Positions 34,028 through 45,827 of a DNA stretch of 64,000 nt are shown here, piece by piece. The stretch lies in the NCBI GenBank assembly GCA_949752735.1, contig OX457036.1:90215687-90279686 (forward strand). Direction: 5' to 3'. The stretch comes from Lumbricus terrestris (Eukaryota > Annelida > Clitellata > Crassiclitellata > Lumbricidae). Each line of letters opens with the position of its first letter. Within the stretch, counting starts at the first letter, position 1. Position numbers and translations under genes: made by a program. A model generated the notes under the pieces. The model saw only the letters and a program-made list of their open reading frames with translations. It ran no database searches and was not told where the DNA came from.

Positions 34028-35914
34028 GAGTGGAAAGGAAATACTGCTGGCCATAGAATGACATGAAAAGGCGATGCTGATACGAAGCAGTTTTCCAGTG
34101 TGAGGCAACCATCCATCTATCCACCTATGGCTTCCAGAAGACATCGGCTAAGCTGCATATCCGTTGCACAATGACCAACCGCCAGTGTGCAACAGTGTTG
34201 TTAAGAGACTTCAAGTATTCGAAAAGTCTAGGCTACTGTTATATGTTCATTGATTCCAAGAATAATCTGGTGTTAACTATAAAACACCTACAACAATGTT
34301 AGCCTTGCTACAGCTAAACAACTTATGATCTAGACCACAACACAACTATTAAAACAAGTGGCCTGCTGTTGTTGGCTGCTGTAAATAGTGAATAAGACTG
34401 AATGGATGGCATTGTTGCTGAGTACTCCGTACTCAATATTTAAAAACTTAAAGTCTTGCAATACTTTGGTGTTTCGCAACGCTAACCGGCTGTGAGTTTA
34501 TTTCCGAGTGTAAATAGAAAGATGAAATAGTTGCAATGCTGAACTCGTATACGTATTAAATAATGAGGCAACTAGCAAATGCAGCCGGTCAGGCGTCAAT
34601 AATTTCTGTGAGTCTGGATTCCATCCTACAACACATTCAACACGAACTTTTGAAATTAACATTGAAGCAGTTTTGTCAGTGGATTTCAGTTAAGCTATGT
34701 GAAGTTAGATCCCACATTTTTTGCCATGTCATTTGCTACAATTGACAAATCGACTCAGTTAGCAACTGACTTGTTTTGTGACTCACAGAGGTGACGGCAT
34801 TGAGTAACAGTTGCTGATTATAAAGGAATAAAACTAGACTAATATTTTATTAAGAACAACAACGAACTGGAGAGTTGACGTTGCTATAAATATTTACGAA
34901 GCATGTTCATGTGTTTTTCAACTCTGTCATCAGTACACGGATGGAGCCAACAAGTTTTTAAGACATGGTAATGCAGCCCTTGCAACAGATGTCGGAGCCA
35001 ATGGTGAAAATAATCTGAAGTTAACAGTAGGTCACTTGCAATCGAAGCACACGATGCGGTTGAAATCAATTGAAGATTAACTGCATAAGGAATGAGTGAA
35101 GGGAATTGTTAAACATCTTTGGCGTAAATTTTTCATACAAGCTGATTGTTTTTCTCATTTCTTCTTGTTTCAGTAATCTGAACTATTTTTTCCTGTTCTT
35201 GTCATTAGATATGCAATGCTTGTCACTGGACTTGAAATAATTGTGTAGATAATACATATAGTAAGCCGTGCGAAGTTGCGAACCAGCTTAGGTGCTAATC
35301 AAAAGAAAATTGATAATAAAGTGACGAGGTGATGGAACTGATGGAGCACCAAATCAGGAAGGAATGGACCAAGGAGCCATGTAGCTTGAAGGGGCGCTAT
35401 GGCAAATGCAAGAAATAAATAAATAATATAAAAGGACAGACCGGCCCATACTATTACTTAATTCGAAGCATAGTCACATTACCACTTAGACAGTTCCTCT
35501 AAGCTTAAGTTCAACATCTGAAGGCATCATAAAATTAGCCAAATTGTGCATAAGTCTGATGTTGGTGCAAGAACATAATCTAACAGTTATCAAGCAATGA
35601 TGCTCCAAATCACACTAACTGTGGCCTGCTATGTGAGCCAGGGCCCACATGAGTCCACAGCTGACTAGTTGTTGGCCGGCTAGGCGGCACTGACCTGATA
35701 AATGTTTACACATAATATTGACAATATCAACATGCATTCATTGTCATTATAGTAAACAGTACATGTTGAAACTAATAGGTCCACAATACATGTTGAGACT
35801 AATAGATGGCTAGACCTATTAACAAAAAAATTCATTAATACTTGGATTAATTATTAGGTTGACAACTAAGACACACTGTTACAAGCATCATTATACTTCA
35901 GGTCAAACTGTAGG
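34028..35914. other. 3' UTR of CDK10 and intergenic space between convergent genes
   Basis: No further coding exon is seen. AATAAA occurs at 34827-34832 and 35414-35419 on the plus strand as candidate poly(A) signals for CDK10. The 3' UTR of the minus-strand gene would begin at 35914 and run leftwards; no clear AATAAA complement was found within about 200 bases. Confidence 0.5.
34827..34832 (+). terminator. Candidate poly(A) signal of CDK10 (AATAAA)
   Basis: The first AATAAA after the CDK10 stop codon, about 800 bases downstream. A second at 35414-35419 is an alternative. Confidence 0.45.
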
Positions 35915-38900
35915 TCAACTTTGTTTTTCTATTTCTCCCCACGCATTACTTAATTCGCATGAATTCTTGACCAAGTGCTTTCGTAAATGTGATTTGAGAT
36001 GCGCCTGTTGAGTGTAAGCTGCACTGCAGGTGCTACATCTGTACAGTTTCTCTCCCGTGTGCCGCTGCACATCAGTGTTCAGTCTGATAATACCAGTGAA
36101 ACTTTTGCCACCGGTGTTCCACATGAAAGGTCCACCCATATTCGTGCACATATGTATTTCGAGATGTGACCGTTGCCAAAACGACTTCTTGCAATGGTCG
36201 CATGCAAATGGTTTCGTGGCGCTGGTGTGACGCTGTACATGAATCGCTAAAGAGTACTTGCTTGCATAGTCTCTATTGCAGATCTTGCACACAAATCGGA
36301 CAGAACCATTGTCCGTAGGAATTGATTCGGCATCTTTCATACCGCCTGAAAGTTGATTGAGATTTCCCTTCTTGTTACGCAACGCGCCGAGTTGATGTCG
36401 CTTCCTGTGGGCACGAAGGCAGCTTAAGCTCTTGAAAAATTTGTCACATAGAACACACAGGTGCTTCCTTTGCTTTGTGTGAATGGCCATGTGGTCGTCA
36501 AGAGGTGTTTTCTGGGTGAACGCACTTCCGCATAAGTGACAGAGGTGGGGCTTGTCACCCGTATGCGAACGCATGTGCCTACGCAGGTTGTTTGCAAACG
36601 ACTTGTTGCAGATGCTACACGTGTACGGCTTCTCACCTGTGTGCACACGTGCGTGAGACGCCAAATCACTTTTCTTCGCAAATGTCTTGCCACACGTAGT
36701 ACACAACGCCTTTTTTTGTCGCTCCTTTTTAACCATGCGGTGTGGCAATTTCTCGAGCATAAGCTCTGTTCGCCTGAAACTTTTTTCACAGTTTGTGCTA
36801 TTGAAGGTATACAGCTCCCTCGATCTTTCTGATTTTTTCAAATCTGTTTGCTTGTGAACTTCTGATTTAACTTTGGTTGGAGTACATGCAGCATCAACAC
36901 CAGTCTCGCTGCGCACCACCCATCCCTTGGTCACCTCATTTGGCATAAGAGAATCATTAACGGGATGGGCCACAAAGGCCTGAACTTGATTGTCACAAAC
37001 ACTCTGCTCTCTGATTTCTCCAAGGCAAGGGGAACTGTTTAACTGGTCGTTTGTTGAAGATGCTTGATCTTCTCCACAAGGCCCGTTGCTTTCGGTTTCC
37101 TTGGCAACATTTCTTTCTTCCATCTTAACTTGGTTTTCATTTGAAAACTCCTCTGCATCACTGAACAGAAACACAACAATAGTAACGCAAACAATGATAA
37201 CAAAATTTGCTTATACTCGGACTTAACTATCAGTTTCCAGTAACTTGACTTGGCGACAGAATCTATCATCATTCATCATTTTACGTGACAGTATACAATA
37301 CAATACAACTGAAATTTTATATCACCTTACAAAACTCAGACGTGCACACATGTGTCAACGATGCAACCATAATTGTATTGCAGAGCAATTGTGAGTGAAG
37401 GACTTGCTCAAGGTCCCTACACTGTTAACTCCTTGGACGGGAGCAAACCCGTACTCTCCGCATTACAGGCGAACTGCTCTAACCAATTGGCCACCGTACC
37501 TTACTAGTGTGACAGTGTGATCTGCAGTCACTGATATAAAAGTCATAGATATTTATCACCCTAAGATAAGATGGAGTAGAATCTGCAAGACAATTGCACA
37601 CACTGAATCACCAAGATTCTTAAACTTAATATAAGCACAGTGCAATTCCTTCCGTAAGAACATGGAAAAACATCTAAACCTACTTGAGTTAGTACTCGGA
37701 TCCATGGGTGTTTGGAATGTGACACATTCAGTCATCCACTAAATGCAACCATAGCAAGCTAGAGAAATGGTACCTTTTCAATCTCCTAAAATGTGTTTGG
37801 ACTAGTTACCAGGTAACTGACGGATAAAGAAGACGGCTGAATGGCACAGTATTCCATAGATTGACTTGTCCTGGCTTCACATTACTCGCCCCCCCCTTTC
37901 TAACCGAATAGGTGATTATGACTATTCAGCCGAATATGAATAGTGTTCAAAATTGGTCTACTGACAACATTCAAAATTTCAAATGCAAGCAAAAGTTTCA
38001 CTTTTAACAGTAAATTTAATACATAAACTAAAAGTAAACAGTTAACCACATGTAATTTTTCCATCCTCCTGTCAGTCTGTTACTTCAGTCCACTCGCTAT
38101 AGCAGCCCCATTCGCAGAAACAGATGTCACATGACCACCATTCGTATTCAGTATGACTGCTACTATTCTACAAAATACTGAATAGCTATTTGGTCTGCTA
38201 TTTGGTCCCGAAGTGAATGTTTGGTACAACCCTACAAGCCATGCAATGGTCCAAGTGTTACCTTAACACACCTTGACAGAGAATTTCCATGTCTATCCCT
38301 TGTCAACAAAAACTTACCTGATAATCGTTCGATATTGGTTGCGGCCTAAGCCAAGATCCTCAAGCGCCGTTAGCAGCTCGCTCAGCTTCTCTGAACTTGC
38401 GTACTTCATTGTAACTTCTAGCTTTCCAGTATAGATGAAACTCAGTGCTGTCTTTAGCACTTCAAAGTCATACCCAGACAGGTTCAGAAAGTGCAAGCCA
38501 GGTTCATCAGTAGACTCAAGGGCTTCTCGGAAAACCGAACTTGCAGCGGCCAACACAACACTATGAGCTTTCAGCTGTTGTTCACCAATAACAATAACCG
38601 TGTCACAGAATTGACCATCTCTACGGAATGAGTCCAGGCTTTTGAGCAGCTGTTCGGAATGACCGCTGGACTCCACATCGCCCTTAGATCCAGCTGTAAA
38701 TGAAATCATGACCAATGAGCATCAATGTTTGACCAATGAATTATTTACATTTTTACAGGATGTACGTCACTTTTTGAAGAAGTATTAACACCATAAGATC
38801 ATCATAAGAAGCAGTCAGCACAAAGAGAAACTTAAGTAAATGATGCAAAATAAACTACCAGGACTAATAATTTGATAATATAAACACAGAGAATTTTAAT

Positions 38901-41896
38901 GTGTCCTATATGGCGATGTGTGAGGGGATGGTGCGTAGGGGAGGGGAGGGGAGTGGATGGGAGGAGGGAGAAGAATTGGGAAGGAGAGCTGATTGTAAGG
39001 TTTTACTGTACCTAATTGGTGAAAACTCAGCCACAAAAATTCAAGTGAAGCTGGGCAAAAACGCAAACTTGTATATTCTGAATAAAGTGGCAGTTTACTA
39101 GGAAGCAATATGAATGGCAAAAAGTTGATGGAGCATGATGCTGTTAAACAATAGCATGAATGTTAGTTTGAGAACATTTATAAAAAAAATCATCATTTCC
39201 AAGCTGGCACCCAGCCAAGTTTCAGTGACTGCCAAAACGGTAGCATATATCAATGAAACATCATTTGAATTTTGGTTAATTTATGTAATAACTTTAAAAC
39301 AGTTGAAATAAGATATGCACCACCGAAGCCAACACGATTTTTCAACTAAACTACTCTTTCGCTCACTTTTAACATATTTAAACAAATACTGTAAATACTG
39401 TTCAACCCATGAAAAGATCAATATCAGTGTCTGTATCCTGGTTTAAGATTAGTGCATGAATATAGATTTATAATGCTTAATAAGTTTAATCCATTGCTGA
39501 CCCTTGGATTCCCATACCATTTACTTCCACCAACATCGGGCGTTTGTTGTGGCTGCTGGCCCCTCAATTTCGATTGACCTTCCTCCTGCACTAAGGGCTA
39601 AAACTAATGACTCGTTTTTTCCTCATCTGTCTCCTCTCACTCTTTAAAGGCATTTCTTTCACCCCCCCCGAGTTTTCGTGCTGAGAGCACTTCTGAATAG
39701 TCAATCTGCGAAGGGCACAATATAAATTTATAGATGCAATAATTGGCAGGTAAAGGGTTAAATATAATATCTTCACGACCTCTCACATTGGAGGTACAAT
39801 TTGAGATTGAATTAAGAAAGTTGAATTCATCCTCATGTGATTAACAGGAGGCAGAGATCATGTACATCAACTACATTAATTAACAAAAAGATGTAACTGA
39901 CAAGGCAGAAAGATCAACCATTTCAGCACAAGACAGATGGCACCAAGAACCACACCGAGAGCAAAGAATTCTCTTGCATGTACTACTGAGAGATTCATTA
40001 CAATCAGAATATGACCTATGAGAAAGAGACATTGGATGAGAATATTAGCAAGCCCATTGAAAAATTCACATTAATCTAGAGAAAAAATATCATAGAGAAA
40101 AAATATCATTTAGCAGTATCATGTTTTGCACATTATAATATATCACTCAGGATATTGGAGATTAATTCAAATGATACTCTTAAGGTAATCACATTCTAGA
40201 ATATATATGTGCTAAATACCCAAAAGCAACCAAAAGAAATATAATTTAAAACAAAACATAAATCGAAGTCAACTCTCATTCAGTCTGTAGAAACAATTAC
40301 ACAATGGCTAGAACAGCTTTTCTTACGAGATAGATTGCAAAAAATTGTTTTACATTCTTTAACTAATTATTCAACAGCTAATACTTTCAACTTGGAGCAG
40401 AAAAACCGTCTGCTATGATGCGCAAAAAAGGGACGATAAAATGATAAATTACTACCTGCAGATTCTATAGAGTTTATACCGAAAGGTTTCTCACCAGTAT
40501 GTGTATTTGTGCCTTTGTTTGCCTCACAGTTTCTTATATGCTTGTTGGTACTTTTGTGAGCAATAAGACCAGCTCTCTTTGTATTGACTAGTTTTATGTC
40601 ACAAATTTTGCACAGCACATCATACTTTCTATATGGATCACGCTGAATCCAGTCTTTCAGTTCAGGGTCCTTTAGCCATTCGTTATTGAACGCCTGTCTG
40701 TAGTACGATTTCTTCTTTGTAACAGAACCAGCCACAGATGAATCTCCACCACACAATCCCAAATCAGAACTGTTCTCCATACTGTCATTGCTTTTCTTTG
40801 CCTCACTGTTTCTAACATGCTTCCTGGTAGCTTTATGAGCAATAAGCAGAGTTCGGTTTGTATTAACAAGTCTAGTGTCACAGATTTTACACAATGCAAC
40901 ATACTTTTCATTTGGGTCACTTTGAATCCAGTCCTTCAGTTCAGGGTCCGCAAGCCATTCATCATTGAATGCTTGGATGCAGTTCACTATCATCTTTTTA
41001 GCCGGACCAGCCATGACTGATTCTCCACTATCACATTTCATATCGAAATTGTTTGCTATGCTGTCATCATTTTTCTTTGCTTCACTGTTTCTCACATGCT
41101 TGCTGGTACTTTTGTGAGCAATAAGACCATGATGGTCTGTACTAACGAGTTTTGTGTCACAAATTTTGCATAGTACATCATGCTTTTCATATGGGTCACG
41201 TTGAATCCAGTCACTCAGTTCAGGGTCCTTTAGCCATTCGTCATTGAATGCTTCATTGTAGTTAAAGATCTTCCCTGAAACGGGATCTACCAAGGCCGAA
41301 TCTCCACCATCCCACGTTGAATCTAAACTGTTCGCCATGTCGTCATCGCATTTCTTTCCTTTACTGTTTCTTACATGTTTGCTGGTATTTTTGTGTGCTA
41401 TAAGACCAGCTCGCTTCGTATTAACGAGTTTCGTGTTACAAATTTTACACAGCACAACATACTTTTCATTTGGGTCACATTCGATCCAGTCTTTCAGTTC
41501 AGGATCCTCTAGCCATTCATAATTGAATGCTTGCTTTAAGAACAATTTCTTCTTTGTAACCGAGCCAGCCACTGCCAAATCCTCACCATCCAATCTCAAA
41601 TCAGAACTGTCCACCACACTGTCATCGTTTTTCTTTGCTTCACTGTTTCCTATATGCTTGCTGGTATTTTTGTGAGCAATAAGACCATGACGGTTCGTAT
41701 TAACAAGTTTAGTGTCACAAATATTACACAGCACAGCATACTTTTCATTTGGGTCACTTTGAATCCAGTCTTTCAGTTCAGGGTCCTTTAGCCATTCGTC
41801 ATTGAAAGCTTGCTTGTAGTACAATTTCTTCTTTTTAGCTGAACCAGCCACAACGGATTCTCCACCATCCCATTGCATATCGGAGCTGTTTTCCAT
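35915..41896 (-). CDS. BED-like x5 / BTB / C2H2 zinc-finger protein, three exons
   Basis: Probable sequence-specific nuclear DNA-binding regulator. Minus-strand coding exons are 41896-40456, 38693-38318 and 37160-35915. They total 3063 bases and 1020 residues, with GT-AG sites and matching phases (1, then 2). Exon A encodes five 93-residue units, each with a CxxC-x14-H-x5-H zinc-finger core after an [16 protein letters not shown] motif, and ends with a stray HTGEKPF linker. Exon B is a BTB/POZ domain (about residues 490-605, with [11 protein letters not shown] and FIYTGKLEV). Exon C has about eight C2H2 positions (residues ~757-1005); finger 2 is two residues short, finger 6 lacks its last His, and finger 7 has lost its Cys pair. 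Usual BTB zinc-finger proteins have BTB at the N-terminus; here it is internal. The exon A frame continues 13 bases upstream of the ATG to an acceptor at 41910-41911, so translation may begin in an unseen exon. Exon A could also be alternatively used. Confidence 0.8.
37365..37502 (-). mobile_element. tRNA-derived SINE in an intron of the BTB gene
   Basis: On the minus strand it starts GGTACGGTGGCCAATTGGTT, with A-box-like GGCCAATTGGTTAGAGC and B-box-like GGGTTTGCTCCC, then GGGACCTTGAGCAAGTCC, a body word shared with 33578-33705. It lies in the intron between the BTB and zinc-finger exons. Confidence 0.65.
37861..38260. other. Intron segment with a possible TIR-element end
   Basis: Sequence near 38170-38245 on the minus strand begins TAGGGTTGTACCAAACATTC, a style of end seen in some DNA transposons, and repeats of TATTCAG/TATTTGG words occur around 37920-38210. 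The opposite end was not identified. Confidence 0.25.
38716..40455. other. Intron of the BTB gene, no extra exon seen
   Basis: Short ORFs without domains. A G-rich stretch around 38925-38985 leaves small ORFs open on both strands. Confidence 0.4.
40502..41896 (-). repeat. Five coding tandem repeats of 279 bp
   Basis: Within exon A, units of exactly 93 codons (checked between units 1-2 and 2-3) repeat five times. Each has a Ser/Asp-rich spacer, a [21 protein letters not shown] block, and the CxIC...H...H core. All cysteines and histidines of the core are kept in all five units. Confidence 0.9.
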
Positions 41897-41911
41897 GCTG
41901 TTGTCATAACT

Positions 41912-44900
41912 ATAAAAATAAATGAAGCAAAGCTTGTACTAAGGATAAAACTGTGGTTTGTTGTGGTGTGGTGTGCAGCTCAGAGCTATCTTTTCCATAA
42001 ACGAAGATTATATTATGAAAATAAAATACAATTTATTAAATACTTTATCGTCAATGTCATGATTGTGCTCGCATCTCCAAACTTCAAAAGCACTATTCGA
42101 AAGTCAAGTGTAGAGCACCAGCCTATTCACAAGCGCTGCATCAAGTGAGAAGGGTTGTCCAAAGAGTACTCCGAAGTACCTCACAGAGCTCTTTAGGTGA
42201 ATGTCGTTTAGGTAGATAATTGGAAGTTAAATCAAGGTAAGAGTTCTTGAGAAGGTGAGAATATAAATTGATGCAAATGTTCGCACATTTCTATAGTCGC
42301 TGTATAGGGTCCCAAAATGAATTTCGGACAGATCCCCAAAATCGATTTTTACACAACCTGATGACTTTCAGGCAATAAACTGTGTTATAAACAATTGATA
42401 CTAATAGCACCACAATATCATGCATGTACTTTAATCCTGAATAGTTTACTGTAGTTCAAGCGCTATCTATAAAACTGCTCCTCAAGTAATCGGATTTTTG
42501 TGTATTTTGGCATTTTTGGGACCAAGGTTTTGGGTTAACCTCACATGACCTCGACTCTACTAGTTTTTCAATCAATTAATCGGGTGAGATCCTTCATCAC
42601 CGCTCACGGGTCCATTCAAATGAACACCACTCGGTCTCTGACTGCCGCAGCAAAGCATCGTTCAAAGCATCTGTTGGGCCATTGAGCATACTTATGTTGT
42701 CCGATATACAGACCTGCGCAAGGAACATTCCCAGCTACTTAGCAAAATAGTTAACTTTGAAGTTCCTAAGGAATTCACGCAGGGTCCACTTCCTTTACCG
42801 AGTGCTAAACAGTCTGCCTTTGGTTACCTCCATGATGATAATGTCCAGATCGTTGTCCAAGGCTCGTCTTCTCAAACAACTTGCTCTATGCCAGTCTGCT
42901 GAATGTCTTAATGTTGATTTCATTTGCTGGATGCTTTCAAATCGTTTTTTGCTCAACTCTTCCACGACTCAGTTGATCTGGCTTGTCACTCATGAACAGC
43001 TATTTAAACTTGATTATGCTTCACCTGTCAAGCGGTTTTCTCAATGTACTTTCTTGAAAAATATCCGTGACTTGGCTGCTACTCTAGACGTACTCTTTCC
43101 TTCTCTGCACATCTCAAATCTCTCTCGGTCTAGTTTTATCATCTACTACGTTTTCGTGCCATTCGATCTGTCCCTCGTCGATTGATTCTTTCATACTATG
43201 GTTCATGCCTCGTCTGTTTCTGTATTGCCTATCAGTCATCACTTTATTTGTAAACGCACGAATTCATCTGATCGGGGATGACACTCTGAATTTTCCACAA
43301 AAAGGTCCAAAAAGGTTAGAAAAAGCTAGATAAGGTTTTACGTTTAAAAATACTACTAAGTTTTGACAAATTCAAAAGTTCCAATGAAATACAGATAAAG
43401 TACACATCTGATACATAAAATTTAATATTAAAATAAAATAAAATAAACTCCAAAACACATGCCTATCACAAAATGTCGTCCATAGATGATTATACCATAG
43501 AACCACGGGAGTAAGCGTCATACAATTTGATTATAGTGGCATCTGGAGTAGATAAAAATCTATTCATCAATTTCATCCTCCCAATAAAGACTCTTTTAAA
43601 CTTCATCCCAAGAATGTTATTCAAAAACATATACTAACTATCTTGATTATAACTTTATAAGTTTTAAGCAGCCATTCAGTAAATTGTGCTAATGTAAATA
43701 TACAGTGCTCTGTCTGTTGTTTATTGAATTAAACGAATATAGGCTACAATACGTAGGCCCTACTACCAAAGCATATATAGTCTAACGATCGATTCAATTC
43801 AATTCCAAAACTGATTGCTTCCTTTAATATTATTAATTCAATGAAATTTTTGTATGTCTCAATGTACCAGGTTGCGGGCTGAAAACGATCATTCAGATTC
43901 ATTCTATTGTAATGTAATGTAATGTAATGTAGCCTAATGTAAATCTTCGAGATGCTGCTGATAATCTATTCTGTAAACGCTCCTTAGTCTATGCTGCTGC
44001 TGCACCAGCCCTTTGGAACGTACCGGTACTCTCAGTTAACAGACCTATAATGTAATGTAATGTAAATCTTCGATAATTTCTCAGCGCCCACAAATTGCCT
44101 ATAGCTTCGATCGTCTGTTCGCTCATCCTAGCCCCCATCTCCCCAACAATTTCCTCCTAATTCAACTTTTCCCTCCGCTTGCACTCGCCTCTGCTGCTTT
44201 CCATTCACGATTGCATGAAAACCGAACTCTTCAAGCTATCCTATCCCGATTCTAAGCAGGTTCCACAGCACAACTACCACCATCACCGACAACCACCGTA
44301 CGTGAATAAGCTGGTTCCCGCGACTTGGCTTTTGTGGGCGCTGTAGAAGTTTCGAGATTACGATTACGATTACGTAGTACCACCGCAGTAGGCCTTTATG
44401 TGGTACGGTACCACGTACGCTGTTTCCTCGGTTTGTCCTCCCGGATTTTGACCTGGCACCGGAACGAAAAAGGCAGCTCTAGATATTGCGGACTTGATTT
44501 GATATAGCGCTGGTGTTAAGCTGGTCTCCCTGTCAGTCCTGACGTCGCTTTGGTGGGCGCTGAGAAATTCTCGAAGATTACATTAGGCTACATCTAAATT
44601 CCTTTGTGTCCATTATCCAGGGCAATACGCGCATGTGGCGCCTCTAGCGACTCTGCATGTTATGCAACATTGCGTAACCAGCGTCTACATAATAGGTCAA
44701 TCGCTGTTCCTGCTGAGGCCAGATTCCAGGGGTGTGGCGAGCCTTATCTATCCACCAGTCGACCACAATTCTTTCAAGAGAAAGTCGGGAGCACATGTGC
44801 CCTGTGTGCAACAACGTAGTCGCTTTCGCGAATCAGCTTTGCATAATTTAAGTTCAGCGCAAAGGCGTTCAAAATGTTTGCCATAGAACCTTTGACCCCC

Positions 44901-45827
44901 GGCATTCAGCAATAAGCGCGTCCGTCTGAGATTTTTCCTTAAGTAATAAATTACATGTTTCTGTTTTGACGGGGTTTCAATTCCTGCGTTCTTGTCTTAG
45001 ATACGCTAAAGTACTTTTACATGGAATAAAAACAGGTGATTTAGTTTTGATTAATTAGTTGTGTCACGATTTTTTGGGCCTGTGTGTGTTGCAGTTGATT
45101 TATTCTATATTTTTGCTACGAATTGTGTCAACGACTTAAAAAGTCAGTGACTCGGTTAACCGTCCAAGACTCTCTTGAGTACATAGCATAGAAATTTGGT
45201 TCCACGATTTATGTAAATCGTCAGGCAAGACCTGTAAGCTAACATTATGCCTATGGCATTTTCTGTTTAGTTGTGTAGATTGAATTCGCCTATGTATTTA
45301 AGAGTTTACAGGTGGACTTGAGCTATAGCTAATAGGGTGCGAATTGTGTTGGGTGGGGGGGAAGTAAGCACGTATGTCTGTAGGCGGTACAGCTTGTCAT
45401 GAAAGAAATACTTGAGAGATTAGGTTCTAGGTTTACAATTTCAGTGTGGGGAGTTTGTCAAAATTCCAACCCAAAGAGTCTTCAGAAGGTCCGAGTAGCC
45501 GAGTGTCATGGTCATTGATATATTGTAAAAAAAATGTCTCATAGGGGACCCTCGGCTGCAGGTCAAGTTTGGAGGTAGCCTGGTAGAGGTACGTGCATAG
45601 GGGACAGAAGTACTTATCGCATAATTATGCAGATATACTTCTGTATATAAAATATGTTGCTGTATTTGCCGGATTATCTCATGTTGTTTTATATGTTATA
45701 ACCTGTTTTGTATTTTATTATTTCAAGGTGAACTTCCTGTTGGAATTGGGAGTTCTGTGTTATCAAGATATTCGGATGTTGCTGTCACCAGCATCCAGGC
45801 GTGACATCCAGTAGCATGTCCTGAGAC
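41912..45827. other. Repeat-rich intergenic and probable upstream exon region
   Basis: Lies between the minus-strand BTB gene and the plus-strand C2H2 gene and should hold both promoters and any untranslated first exons, none of which I can place. It contains a fragment at 42066-42180 related to 50697-50815; an ORF at 42757-43185 with no known domain; a word at 43274-43336 (ACTCTGAATTTT, then GGTTAGAAAAAGCTAGAT) related to 14276-14336; a LINE-like peptide YAAAAPALWNVPVLS at about 43988-44035; several TAATG pentamer runs (43911-43940 and 44048-44062); and two related segments at 44300-44360 and 44515-44585 sharing AAGCTGGT and GTGGGCGCTG. Confidence 0.45.

Noticed and set aside
36424..36832. 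ORFs of 98-121 codons overlapping the zinc-finger exon
   Set aside because: Shadows of the C2H2 exon in other frames.
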